Notes: a model not told the origin generated them from the letters alone. A DNA stretch of 64,000 nt from Arthrobacter wenxiniae (GCF_013376105.1 NZ_JAAMFM010000002.1:62001-126000), one strand, 5' to 3'. Positions 24,814-33,549 are shown, counted from the stretch's first letter. Numbers and translations: made by a program.

Positions 24814-26727
24814 TCAGTTTTCTTTTACTGGGTGGGGCTTGATGGTGTATTCGATGAGGTTTTCGAGCGGACTGTGGTTGAAATCGAAGCGCCGTGCTGT
24901 GCCGGCTGTCGCTCCTGCTGCCGTCTCGTTGCGGTGGGTGCCGTTGAGTTTCTTGGCGATGCGCTTCTTGAGCCATTTCGGGTAGGCGGGCGGCCGGGTC
25001 TTGCGTTGCTGTGGCGGGTGGTATTTGCCCGAAGGTGAGGTCCAGGCGACGCGCCCGTCGGGTGTGGTGGATGCCTTCCAGCCGCGCAGCTTGATGCCGG
25101 CACGGTCAGGGTCCAGGTCCTGACGGTACCGACCGTGCCTGTCCTTGTCGTCACGGAAGTGTTTTAGTGCGTGATGACGACGGCATCCGGGATGAAGGTT
25201 GTCCACTGTGGTGGACCCGCCCTCGGAGTAAGGGATGATGTGGTCGATTTCGGTGTCCAGGGCGGGGTTGGTGCAGTTCGGAAACGAGCACGTCTGGTTC
25301 AACGCACGCAGCAGGGTCTTCTCGGCCTCACGGAGGCGGTACCGGTCCGGCGGCAGTTCCTTCAACGGAATGTTTGTGATGGGGTCGGTGAGAACACGCA
25401 GGAAGGTGCCGGCATTGTTGAGGAGTCTGCGGGCGATGTCTTCGGGGATGGGTCCGTGCCCTGCGAGTTCGGCCGGTTCGTTCGTGATGCCGAGCAGGCC
25501 CAGGACCGGCACGGTGATGATGACCTGCGCTGCCGGCAGCGGCGGCTCCGTGATCGCCGCCCCGTTCCGGGTGGCTTCCAACTGCTCGAAGTAGTCGCGG
25601 ACAGGGTCCTCGCCGATCCCTTCGACCACCCCGTCCTGAATGGCCGCAGCCAGATCGGTGATCATGTCGCCGATCGGGACGCCGATGGCACGTGCGTTGC
25701 CGCCGCCGTTGCCGGCGGTGCCGCCACGGTTGGAGCCGTCCCCGGCGAAGCCGGCAGCAGTGCCCATGCCTGCGCCGGCTCTGGCGCCGGAGCAGTCGCC
25801 AGAGCCTGTTCCCATGCCTGCGGCAGTGCACGCGTCGGGGAGCGCTTGGCCGAGGAGCAGGATCGCGGCGGTGTCGGCGCGAAGCTGGTCGAGGGTGCGG
25901 TTTTCGTCGGGGCCCTGTTGGGCGCGGGCCAGGCGGGTGCACTGGACCAAGGCGCCGTGCGCTGCCGGGGCCGGAAGGTGAAGGGTCAGCCACGCCATCC
26001 CGTCCTTGCCGGGGTCAATACTCAGGGACCGTTTCGTGATGGCTTCGCGCATCCGGGTGGTGAGGGTTTCCGGGTGCATGCCCTCCCGCATTCGCCGGGC
26101 CCGTGACGCGAACCCGCCCCCGGTCGTCCCGGGCGCGGCAGCGAGCAGGTCCGCCTCGAATATTGCCACGTCGGACTGCTGCGCGCCGGGGGTGTCGGCC
26201 AGGGTGCGGGTCTCGGCGAGGATGGTGCAGGCGTGCCGCCAGGACAGGACCCCCTTCATAAGGGCGTCGCGCGTCTCTGGGTGGGTGGCGAGGTCGGCGG
26301 CCTGGTGGGCCAGGGCGGTCGCGGAGCCCTGCGCTATACACAAGGTGGTGGCGATTTCCGCCGTCGCGGTGGTCTCCCCCAGCCCGGACTGCCACGGATC
26401 CAGTGCCAGCGCGGCCGCCTCCACATCCGCGGCGCCCAGCAGCCTGGCGACGGCGGCCGCCTTGCAGGCCGCCGTCCGGTCCTCCAGGCACTTCAACGCA
26501 GCTAAAGTGGCCACCGCGGCGTCGTGCACGGCCCGGGCAACCGAGACCCGCGACGCGGGTTCCGGATTCGGGGCCGGATGCCGCGTGTACGGCGGCAGTC
26601 CAGCCAGCTCGGCATTGTCGGGGCCAAAGGGTTCAATGGAGGGAAGGGACAGGGCGGAGATCAGTGCCGCCACATCCTGCGTGGCGGGAAGCCCCCCGTT
26701 GCCGGGGTCACAAACCGGCTCGTCCAT
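24814..26727 (-). CDS. DUF222 domain protein with C-terminal HNH endonuclease
   Basis: 637 residues. A long helical DUF222 (13E12-like) domain fills about the first 400 residues. It is interrupted by a Gly/Ala-rich, low-complexity stretch near 310-345 (GAGMGTAAGFAG, GGTAGNGGG). The HNH nuclease follows with CSFPNCTNP, EIDHIIPYSEGGST and NLHPGCRRHHALKH. A basic C-terminal tail ends the protein. The family is present in many copies in actinobacteria and is often linked to mobile DNA; its biological role is not settled. A good promoter gives a nearly leaderless transcript. Confidence 0.88.
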   Translation of the reverse strand: MDEPVCDPGNGGLPATQDVAALISALSLPSIEPFGPDNAELAGLPPYTRHPAPNPEPASRVSVARAVHDAAVATLAALKCLEDRTAACKAAAVARLLGAADVEAAALALDPWQSGLGETTATAEIATTLCIAQGSATALAHQAADLATHPETRDALMKGVLSWRHACTILAETRTLADTPGAQQSDVAIFEADLLAAAPGTTGGGFASRARRMREGMHPETLTTRMREAITKRSLSIDPGKDGMAWLTLHLPAPAAHGALVQCTRLARAQQGPDENRTLDQLRADTAAILLLGQALPDACTAAGMGTGSGDCSGARAGAGMGTAAGFAGDGSNRGGTAGNGGGNARAIGVPIGDMITDLAAAIQDGVVEGIGEDPVRDYFEQLEATRNGAAITEPPLPAAQVIITVPVLGLLGITNEPAELAGHGPIPEDIARRLLNNAGTFLRVLTDPITNIPLKELPPDRYRLREAEKTLLRALNQTCSFPNCTNPALDTEIDHIIPYSEGGSTTVDNLHPGCRRHHALKHFRDDKDRHGRYRQDLDPDRAGIKLRGWKASTTPDGRVAWTSPSGKYHPPQQRKTRPPAYPKWLKKRIAKKLNGTHRNETAAGATAGTARRFDFNHSPLENLIEYTIKPHPVKEN

Positions 26728-26734
26728 ACCACAG

Positions 26735-26763
26735 ATTTTACACCCTATGTACTACAGATTCAA
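26735..26763 (-). promoter_or_regulatory. Promoter of the DUF222/HNH gene
   Basis: Minus strand: -35 TTGAAT (26763-26758), 17-base spacer, -10 TAAAAT (26740-26735). Only 7 bases separate the -10 from the ATG, so the mRNA should be leaderless. The AT-rich block continues to about 26800, with ttctaga/ttctaag repeats. Confidence 0.65.
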
Positions 26764-26868
26764 TCCATTCTAGAAGATAAATTCTAAGATGTTTTTCCAC
26801 TCATTCGCCCGGTCGGCATCAGGGCCGGCCGCCGAATTTTGACGGGCGCAATGGGCCGACGCCTCTGG

Positions 26869-26912
26869 GTCTCGACGCGTTGGCAAAGCTCGCTGCTCTA
26901 CCAGTGGCGGGG
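26869..26912. repeat. Decayed type B dispersed repeat
   Basis: ggtctcgacgcgttggcaaa followed by gctcgctgctctaccagtgg is a mutated reverse copy of the type B unit at 28452. It stands alone between two divergent genes. Confidence 0.5.
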
Positions 26913-26985
26913 AGTTCGCAGAGACCTGCCCACCCAAGGCCAAGCAAACCTAAGAAACCGTTAGGAAACCCCCATTCCCCTTTGA

Positions 26986-27001
26986 TGTGCTCTGGATCAC
27001 G
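26986..27001. promoter_or_regulatory. CRP/GlxR-like site before kgtP
   Basis: TGTGctctggaTCACg has the GTG-N8-CAC core of the CRP/GlxR consensus. A -35-like TTGATG (26982-26987) and -10-like TAGCTT (27004-27009) overlap or follow it. cAMP-type control of a carboxylate carrier is plausible but inferred. Confidence 0.4.
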
Positions 27002-27063
27002 CATAGCTTGGCTTGTGCCCCCGCAACACCAAGGGGCCGAATCCCAGACTACGAGGAGCATCA

Positions 27064-28422
27064 GTGGACAACGCAAAGGCCAGTGAGCGCGCAACGTCGC
27101 GACGCATCACGGGCAACATTTTCAAAGGCTCGGTAGGGAACCTGATCGAGTGGTACGACTGGTACGTGTACGCAGCCTTTGCCGTGTACTTTTCATCCGC
27201 ATTCTTCCCGTCGGGCGACCCCACCTCGAGGCTGCTGAACACTGCTGCCATCTTCGCCGTCGGCTTCCTGATGCGCCCGCTCGGCAGCCTGATCCTGGGC
27301 CGGTATGCCGACCGCCACGGCCGCCGCGCCGCGCTGACCCTATCCATCACGGTCATGGCCGCCGGCTCGCTGATCATTGCGTGCACTCCCGGCTACGACA
27401 GCATCGGCGTGTGGGCACCGGTCATCCTCGTGGTCGCACGCCTGGTCCAGGGCCTCTCCCTCGGCGGCGAGTACGGCACCTCGGCCACGTACCTGTCGGA
27501 AATGGCCAGCAGCGGCCGCCGCGGCTTCTACTCCAGCTTCCAGTACGTCACGCTCATCGCCGGGCAGTTGATTGCCCTGGGCGTCCAGATCGTCCTGCAA
27601 CAAATCCTCAGCGAGGCGGACATGAAGTCCTGGGGCTGGCGGATCCCGTTCGTGCTGGGCGCCATTTTCGCCCTGACCGTCCTGTGGCTGCGCCGCACCA
27701 TGGACGAATCGGACCAGTTCACCAAGCTGAGCCAGGAATCCAGTGCCAAGGCCGGCACCCTCCGGATCCTGATGCAACACCCCAAGGCGGTCATGACCGT
27801 CGTCGGGCTCACCATGGGCGGCACCGTCGCGTTCTACACCTACACCACCTATATGCAGAAGTTCATGGTCAACACCGTAGGCATAGACAAATCCACTGTC
27901 AGCTGGATCAATTTCTTCGCGCTGCTGGCGTTCGTGGTCCTGCAGCCCGTGGCCGGCGCGCTTTCGGACAGGGTGGGCCGCCGCCCGCTGCTGCTCGGCT
28001 TCGGCATCCTCGGCACCCTCCTCACGGTCCCCCTCTTCCTGCTCATGCAGGGGATGAAGAACCCCGTGGGCGCATTCCTGCTCATGATGGTGGGGCTGGT
28101 CATCGTCACCGGCTACACATCCATCAACGCGATCGTGAAGGCCGAACTGTTCCCGACGGAAATCCGCGCCCTGGGCGTCGGGCTGCCCTACTCGCTCACC
28201 GTGGCGGTCTTCGGCGGCACCGCGGAATTCATTGCCCTGGGCCTGAAGAACATCGGGCTCGAGCCGGTCTTCTACTACTACGTGGCCTCCTGCATCGCCG
28301 TCAGCTTCATTGTCTACTGGCGCATGGGCGAGTCCTCCAAGACCTCCCACATCGAGGCCGAACTGCTGGATTCCAAGCACGAAGCCGGCACCCCCGCCCT
28401 GGACGACGTCGCCACCCGGTAG
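27064..28422 (+). CDS. kgtP: Alpha-ketoglutarate permease, MHS/MFS family
   Basis: 452 residues with twelve predicted helices. It resembles E. coli KgtP along its whole length: GNLIEWYDWYVYAAFAVYFS, GRYADRHGRRAALT, ARLVQGLSLGGEYGTSATYL, GFYSSFQYVTLIAGQL, WGWRIPFVLGAI, AFYTYTTYMQKFMVNT and AELFPTEIRALGVGLPYSL. KgtP imports 2-oxoglutarate with protons. The start is GTG with GAGGAG 6 bases upstream. It is followed by dispersed repeats and then a two-component system with a TAXI binding protein, possibly its sensor. Confidence 0.88.
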   Translation: MDNAKASERATSRRITGNIFKGSVGNLIEWYDWYVYAAFAVYFSSAFFPSGDPTSRLLNTAAIFAVGFLMRPLGSLILGRYADRHGRRAALTLSITVMAAGSLIIACTPGYDSIGVWAPVILVVARLVQGLSLGGEYGTSATYLSEMASSGRRGFYSSFQYVTLIAGQLIALGVQIVLQQILSEADMKSWGWRIPFVLGAIFALTVLWLRRTMDESDQFTKLSQESSAKAGTLRILMQHPKAVMTVVGLTMGGTVAFYTYTTYMQKFMVNTVGIDKSTVSWINFFALLAFVVLQPVAGALSDRVGRRPLLLGFGILGTLLTVPLFLLMQGMKNPVGAFLLMMVGLVIVTGYTSINAIVKAELFPTEIRALGVGLPYSLTVAVFGGTAEFIALGLKNIGLEPVFYYYVASCIAVSFIVYWRMGESSKTSHIEAELLDSKHEAGTPALDDVATR

Positions 28423-28430
28423 CATGGGCC

Positions 28431-28575
28431 CGGGGATTGAGCCTGTCGCAAACCGGTGGTCGAGCAGCGAGCTCTGCGAGCGCGTCGAGACCCAGGGACC
28501 CAACCGGTGGTCGAGCAGCGAGCTCTGCGAGCGCGTCGAGACCCTGGCCCCGGTGATTGAGGCTGTCGAAATCCC
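28431..28575. repeat. Cluster of dispersed repeats (A-B-B-A)
   Basis: A degenerate type A at 28431-28450, two nearly identical type B units (28452-28494, 28503-28545, core cgagcagcgagctctgcgag) and a type A at 28549-28575. They fill the gap between kgtP and the response regulator. Confidence 0.85.
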
Positions 28576-28601
28576 ATAGCACTGCCGAAGAGGACCGAAG
28601 C

Positions 28602-29267
28602 ATGGACTTGCTCATCGTTGAGGACGACGACGCCGTTGCTTCCGCCCTGCTTGCGGCCGTCAGTTCCGCCGGGCACCGGGCGGCCCGGGTGTTCCGGGGC
28701 AGCGACGCGCTGCTGCAGCACCGCAGGGCGGATATGGTCCTGCTCGATTTGGGGCTGCCGGACATGGACGGCCTGGACGTTCTGCGGAAGCTGCGCCAGG
28801 TGACCCTGGCCCCGATCATCATCCTCACAGCCCGGGACGATGAACGCAGCGTGGTCCGCGGCCTGCGGCTGGGCGCGGACGACTACCTGGTCAAGCCCGT
28901 CAAGCTCGCGGAGCTGCTGGCCCGGATCGAGGCCGTTGGCCGGCGGATCGGCCGTGCCGCCCCCAAGAGCAGCCAGCTCACGGCCGGCGCCGTCGTCATC
29001 AACCTGGACCACCGCACTGCCGAGCTGTACGGCCGGCCCCTCGGCCTGACGGCCACTGAGTTTGACCTGCTGGCCCTCCTGGTCGAGCACGGCGGTTCCA
29101 TCGCCACGCGCGAACAAATCATGGACGCGCTCTGGGGCGACGCGTTCGTGGCGGCCTCCCGTTCTCTGGACGTCCACCTGACCGGCCTGCGCGCCAAGCT
29201 GGACCGGCCCGGATACATCGTCAACGTCCGCGGCGTGGGCTACCGCTTCGAGGCGAACCCGGCGTGA
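28602..29267 (+). CDS. OmpR-family response regulator
   Basis: 221 residues. The receiver domain has EDDD (7-10), phospho-acceptor Asp49 in MVLLDLGLPDMDG, Thr in ILTARDD and Lys in DDYLVKPVK. The C-terminal winged helix contains GLTATEFDLLALLVEHGG and VDVHLTGLRAKL-like DVHLTGLRAKLDRPG, ending VRGVGYRFE. ATG 28602 follows GAAGAGGACC. Its stop overlaps the GTG of the histidine kinase by 4 bases, so both are co-translated. Targets may include kgtP or the operon itself. Confidence 0.93.
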   Translation: MDLLIVEDDDAVASALLAAVSSAGHRAARVFRGSDALLQHRRADMVLLDLGLPDMDGLDVLRKLRQVTLAPIIILTARDDERSVVRGLRLGADDYLVKPVKLAELLARIEAVGRRIGRAAPKSSQLTAGAVVINLDHRTAELYGRPLGLTATEFDLLALLVEHGGSIATREQIMDALWGDAFVAASRSLDVHLTGLRAKLDRPGYIVNVRGVGYRFEANPA

Positions 29268-30769
29268 GGGTCCGCGTGCTCGGGGTCCTTGGGCTCCTGT
29301 CCGTGCTGCTGGTCCTGGGCTTGGCGTTTTCCATCCTGAGCGCTGGCAGCCGGGCGCTGACCCAGGACCTGGAAATCAACCGGGTTGCCTCGCTCAACCG
29401 TTTTTCGCAGGTTGCGGCGGATGCAGCGTCGAGCAACGATTGGGCTGGGCTGCAGACGGCGATGGACGCCTACTCGGGCCTGTACGGCGAGGGCGTCCTG
29501 GTCCGCTCCCAGGACCGCATGATGGTGTCCGGCCGGCTGGACCCGAACCGGGCGGACGTCAAGGACGCCCTGTTCAACGCGAGCTTGAACCTGAGCCTGA
29601 CCAAGCTGGCGCCGCTGCGCCCCTTTGGCCCGAACGCCATGCTCGTGTCGCGATCGTTCGGCACCGCCAACCAGGTCATGGGTGAAGTGGTCCTGGAGAT
29701 CGACGCCGGCGCGGCGCAGGGCAAGCTACGGGCGATGTGGCTGGGGGTCCTTGCCGCCGCCACCATCCTTGAAGTGGCCCTGCTGTTCGGGGCCGCCCGG
29801 GTGTCCCGGTGGGTGCTGCGGCCCATCCACCGGCTCAATTCCGCAGTGCTGGAACTGGAGGAAACCGGGTCCATGCGGCGCCTGCCCCAGGACGGCCCGC
29901 CGGAGCTGCGTAAGCTCAGCCGCTCGCTGACCACCATGGCCGCGGCGGTCCAGGGCAGCCTCGACCAGCAGCGGCAGCTGATCGCGGACACCTCGCACCA
30001 GCTGCGCAATCCCGTGGCCGCGCTGCGGCTGCGGGTGGACCTCTTGCAGCTCGAGCTCAAGGGCTCCACTGATCCCGGCACCATCTCTGCCGTCACGGCG
30101 GAGCTGGACCGCGTGGAGGAACTCCTGGACGGCGTGCTGATGCTGGCCACGGCGGAAAACCGGGCCTTTGAGGGCGCAGCCGGGAAGGCCGTGGGCCCGG
30201 CAGCCGGCTCTGAGCAAGGCCGCGCCAACCCGTACCTCACTGTGCAGGAGGAACTGGAGCGCGCCTCGGCCGCAGCCGGCCGCAACGGGACGGTGCTGGC
30301 GCTCGGCCCGCCGCCGGAGGCCGACGTTTATGTGAACTGCAACCCCCTTGAGCTGGCCCAAATGGTGGGCGAGCTGCTGGAAAATGCCATCAAGTACGCC
30401 GCTGGCGGCCACGTCCAAGTCTCCGTAACGGCCCATCCCAACACCGTGGACATTGACGTGTCCGACGACGGCCCCGGCATGTCCCCCGGTGACCTCGCCT
30501 TGGGCACTACACGGTTTTGGCGGTCCCCCGACCACCGGGACATTCGGGGCACCGGCCTCGGGCTGACCATTGTCGACAAGCTGGCCGAAGCCAACGGCGG
30601 ACGGCTGGTGCTGGGCACCCGCGAGCCGCACGGCCTGCGGACCACCCTGGCGTTCCCGCTGGTCCCGCTGGTCGAGCAGCGAGCCCCGCGAGCGCGTCGA
30701 GACCCAGGGACCCAACCGCTGGTCGAGCAGCGAGCCCCGCGAGCGCGTCGAGACCCAGGCGCCCGATGA
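29264..30769 (+). CDS. Sensor histidine kinase with repeat-derived C-terminal tail
   Basis: 501 residues. One helix at 5-27, an outside domain to about 150, a second helix at about 158-182, then HAMP. The HisKA box is QLIADTSHQLRNPVAAL with His245. ATPase motifs are LLENAIKYA (N), DVSDDGPGMS (G1) and GTGLGLTIVDKLAEANGG (G2). After the normal end at about residue 465 (TLAFPLVPL) the frame continues through two copies of the dispersed type B repeat, adding a tail of two VEQRAPRARRDPG units. The TAXI gene starts inside its stop (ATGA). Confidence 0.9.
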   Translation: MRVRVLGVLGLLSVLLVLGLAFSILSAGSRALTQDLEINRVASLNRFSQVAADAASSNDWAGLQTAMDAYSGLYGEGVLVRSQDRMMVSGRLDPNRADVKDALFNASLNLSLTKLAPLRPFGPNAMLVSRSFGTANQVMGEVVLEIDAGAAQGKLRAMWLGVLAAATILEVALLFGAARVSRWVLRPIHRLNSAVLELEETGSMRRLPQDGPPELRKLSRSLTTMAAAVQGSLDQQRQLIADTSHQLRNPVAALRLRVDLLQLELKGSTDPGTISAVTAELDRVEELLDGVLMLATAENRAFEGAAGKAVGPAAGSEQGRANPYLTVQEELERASAAAGRNGTVLALGPPPEADVYVNCNPLELAQMVGELLENAIKYAAGGHVQVSVTAHPNTVDIDVSDDGPGMSPGDLALGTTRFWRSPDHRDIRGTGLGLTIVDKLAEANGGRLVLGTREPHGLRTTLAFPLVPLVEQRAPRARRDPGTQPLVEQRAPRARRDPGAR

Positions 30770-30822
30770 TGGAGCCCTTCCCGGTGGTCGAGCAGCGAGC
30801 CCCACGAGCGCGTCGAGACCCA
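30667..30822. repeat. Three type B dispersed repeats read through as protein
   Basis: Units at 30667-30707, 30718-30758 and 30781-30822 share the core ggtcgagcagcgagcccc. The first two encode the kinase tail and the third encodes part of the TAXI protein N-terminus, all as VEQRAPRARRDP. Confidence 0.9.
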
Positions 30823-31785
30823 GACACCCAACCGCCAACCCGCCGCCAGGTCTTCAAATTCGCCGCCGGCCTGTCCGCGGCGCTCCTCCCGGCGCTCTCG
30901 GCGTGCGCGCCAAGGCCGCCGCTGGATCACGCCGTGGTGGCCGGCGGCGAACCCGGCGGCTTCTATCTTGAATTTGCCGCACTGCTGGCCGCGTCCCTGC
31001 AGCGTCATGGCGTGGCAGGAACGGCCGCAACCCTGTCCACGGGCGGCAGCGCCGATAATTTCCAGCGCATTCTCTCCGGTGCGGCCGCGCTGGGTCCGGT
31101 CCTGGCTGACACCGCCGCGGCGCTCATGGCTGCGACCCCGGGACGCGTTGTCGCCGTGGGCAAGGTCTATGAGAACTATCTCCACTGCATCGTGCGCAAG
31201 GACAGCCACATCCGTGTGTTCGTGGACCTGGCCGGCAAGACAGTGGGGACGGGCGCCGTCGGCTCGGGGACCGCGCTCACGGCGGGCCGTGTCATCGCCG
31301 CCGCAGGTCTGGGGCCGGGTTCAAAGAGTCCCGCAGGGCAGCACCAGCTTGGGCTGAACGATGGACTGACCGCCCTTCAGCAAGGCGCCATCGATGCGTT
31401 GATGTGGTCGGGCGGATTGCCCACGGCGGCCATCACCGCGGCCAACCAGAGGGTGGGCCTTCGGTTCCTGGATCTGGCCGGCTTGCTTCCGCAGCTGACG
31501 GCCAGCTACGGGGACTTCTACGAACACGCGGCGATACCGGAAAACAGCTACAGCGGGACACCGTCCGTCAACACGATTGGCGTGGCGAACTTGTTGCTGT
31601 GCCGGGCGGACCTCAACGCGGACATGGTCCGGCAGACCGTGCTACTGCTGGTCGAGCACGCCCGGGAGCTTATCCCGAAATCCAGCCTGGGCATCCAGTT
31701 CCTGAGCCCCGAGACCTTGATCAACACGGCAGGCCTGCCGCTCCACCCCGCGGCGGCCTACGCGTACCGACAGCTTCACGGGTAG
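30766..31785 (+). CDS. TAXI-family TRAP solute-binding protein (orphan, Tat lipoprotein-like)
   Basis: 339 residues. The N-terminus is a repeat-encoded extension (MMEPFPVVEQRAPRARRD), then a twin-arginine signal TRRQVFKFAAG and a lipobox-like LSAC near residue 47. The mature TAXI domain shows AGGEPGGFYLEFAALLA, STGGSADNFQRI, GKTVGTGAVGSGTALTA and DALMWSGGLPTAAI. TAXI proteins bind small carboxylates for TRAP carriers, but no TRAP membrane subunit is present here. It overlaps the kinase gene by ATGA, so it is more likely an extracytoplasmic sensing partner of that kinase. The long signal region before the RR motif is odd. Confidence 0.82.
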   Translation: MMEPFPVVEQRAPRARRDPDTQPPTRRQVFKFAAGLSAALLPALSACAPRPPLDHAVVAGGEPGGFYLEFAALLAASLQRHGVAGTAATLSTGGSADNFQRILSGAAALGPVLADTAAALMAATPGRVVAVGKVYENYLHCIVRKDSHIRVFVDLAGKTVGTGAVGSGTALTAGRVIAAAGLGPGSKSPAGQHQLGLNDGLTALQQGAIDALMWSGGLPTAAITAANQRVGLRFLDLAGLLPQLTASYGDFYEHAAIPENSYSGTPSVNTIGVANLLLCRADLNADMVRQTVLLLVEHARELIPKSSLGIQFLSPETLINTAGLPLHPAAAYAYRQLHG

Positions 31786-31839
31786 ATCCCGTGGTCGAGT
31801 CCGCCGAATCTCCGGTGGTCGAGCCTGCCGAAACTCCGG

Positions 31840-31906
31840 CGGTCGAGCAGCGAGCTCTGCGAGCGCGTCGAGACCCAGGCCCCCGGTGATTGAGCTTGTC
31901 GAAATC
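31840..31906. repeat. Type B plus type A dispersed repeats
   Basis: A type B unit (31840-31878) followed by type A (31882-31906), with further degenerate ggtggtcgag pieces from 31790. The type A end overlaps the stop codon of the winged-helix/X25 gene. Confidence 0.8.
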
Positions 31907-32729
31907 AGCCCCGCAGCACGTCCTTCGTGGCGTGGTCGTAGTGGAACGTGACTTCGCCGCCGGTGTGCTCGAACTCGTGGTTGGCGCCGTCCAGCAGGCC
32001 AAACGCACCGTAGTTCTCTTCCCAGGAACCGTTCACCACGGCCTTGTAGCTGTACCGGCCGGGCGGCAGGTCCGCGGTCAGCTTCCAGGTACCGCGCTTG
32101 GCGTCGAGCTTCATCTGCACGCTGTCGTGGGCAGGGTCCCAGTTCACGAGGGCGCCCAGGATGGTGCCGAAGTCGCCGGCCAGTGCCACTGAGGCTGGCT
32201 GGTCCTTATGCACGACGGCGGGCGCCGCGGCAGGTGCCTTGGCTGACGTCTTCGCTGGCGCAGCCTTGGCAGGAGCAGCTTTGGCGGGCGCGGCTTTGGC
32301 GGGCGCGGCTTTGGCGGTTGCCGCGGTCTTGGTGGCGACCTTCCTTGCCGGGGCCTTCGTGGCTACGGGCTTCGTGGGCAGTGGCGTGTCCGCGGGAACG
32401 GGTGTGCCCTCAGCCAGGGCGGCCGTCAACGCATCGGCCGTCTTGAAGGCGACGGTTGCCTTGAGCCCGTCTTCGGTGATTTCCCAGCCGCCGCGGCCCT
32501 TGGTCATCCAGCCTGCCTTGACCAGATCGGCCGTGGCCTTGGTGAGGTTCTTGTGACCACGGGGAATGCCGCCGCTGAGCAGTTCAGACTCTTCCTTGGT
32601 GAACGGGATGCGGGCCACGGCCTCGGCCAGGACCTCTCCCCCGTTGGGCTTCTGGTCCTCCCACGACCCCGCGGCCATGATGTCCAGAACTTCCTTGAGC
32701 CGGCGGTTGGTGTTGTCTCGAACGGTCAC
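31905..32729 (-). CDS. Winged-helix / Ala-Lys-Pro linker / X25 carbohydrate-module fusion protein
   Basis: 274 residues in three parts. Residues 1-95 look like a winged helix similar to Mrr-N type domains (LKEVLDIMAAGSWED, IPRGHKNLTKATADLVKAGW, WEITEDGLKATV). Residues about 115-180 are a histone-H1-like tail with five AKAAP/APAK units. Residues about 190-274 resemble the X25/CBM48-like module of pullulanases (GTWKLTADLPPGRYSYK, VNGSWEENYGA, HEFEHTGGEVTFHYD). There is no signal peptide, so it is cytosolic. GTG start with AGGAGG 6 bases upstream. The combination suggests a DNA-bound protein that senses a glycan or glycogen, but this is inference. Confidence 0.7.
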   Translation of the reverse strand: MTVRDNTNRRLKEVLDIMAAGSWEDQKPNGGEVLAEAVARIPFTKEESELLSGGIPRGHKNLTKATADLVKAGWMTKGRGGWEITEDGLKATVAFKTADALTAALAEGTPVPADTPLPTKPVATKAPARKVATKTAATAKAAPAKAAPAKAAPAKAAPAKTSAKAPAAAPAVVHKDQPASVALAGDFGTILGALVNWDPAHDSVQMKLDAKRGTWKLTADLPPGRYSYKAVVNGSWEENYGAFGLLDGANHEFEHTGGEVTFHYDHATKDVLRG

Positions 32730-32857
32730 AGCGGTCCTCCTGAAGAAGCGGGTACGGCACTACTTTGACAGGCAAGTTGGCTACTAACCAGTACATGACA
32801 AGGTGTCTCGGCCCGACCGCCGCTGCACGGGAGAGGTGGGCTGCCAGCGTCGTCCTT

Positions 32858-33498
32858 TCACTGAAGCCACTTCCCCACGAGTTCCTCGCTCCGGTCCCAC
32901 AGCTGGGCGGCCAGAGCGGCATCGTTGGCCCGGCGGCTGGCGCGGTCGGGTTTGCGCGTGGCATCGTAATCGCCGGATTGCCAGTCGAGGCCGGGCTGGC
33001 CAATTGGCCGCCAGATCAGTGTCAGGGCGCCCCGGGCAGCTGTCAGCATGTAGGAACGCATTCCGCTTTCGTAGAGGAACCTCATGTAACTGGCAGACCC
33101 GGCGGAGAAATCAGTGGCGACCCCGCCCCGGTGGAACGCGGCCGTGGTCAGGTCGTGGCTGTTGAAGCGCCGGTGGAGTTCCTTGGTAAAGGGGATGTTC
33201 GCCAGCTTGGCGCTGCCGTAGGCCCTGTTGGCAGAGTACTTTTTCGCCGGGTCGAGATCGTTGATGTCCAACCTGCCGAAGAGTTTGTGTGCCACGCTGG
33301 AGGTGTTGATGACGCGCGCCTGGCTGGCCAACAGTACGTCCTGGAGCAGCCGGGTGAGTAGGAACGGGCCAGATGGTTGACCAGAAACATTATCTCGTTC
33401 CCATCTGCGGTCAATGCCCTGCGGCCCATGGTGCCACCGGCGTTGTTCGCCAGCACATCAATGCGTGGATAGGACGCCCTCAGCGCCGCGGCCCGCAT
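32858..33498 (-). pseudogene. SDR oxidoreductase remnant, truncated and frameshifted
   Basis: The readable part begins at SYPRIDVLANNAGGTMGRRAL and reaches FLVNHLA; a one-base loss near 33365 then shifts the frame. The match resumes as ARVINTSSVAH, the catalytic AYGSAKLANI (YxxxK) and TAAFHRGGVATDF. The Rossmann glycine motif and the first ~70 residues are missing. It is close in sequence to the intact SDR at 60231. The missing N-terminus points straight at the helicase pair at 33550-39528, as if that block had replaced it. Confidence 0.85.
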
Positions 33499-33549
33499 CC
33501 GTAATTGTCAGGCAAACAACGGCAGTCCAAAGTAATTTCTGCCATTGGG

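Noticed and set aside
24521-24976. Minus-strand frame overlapping the end of the HNH gene
   Set aside because: Low-complexity Arg/Pro/Ser composition, no start signal, crosses into the HNH gene.
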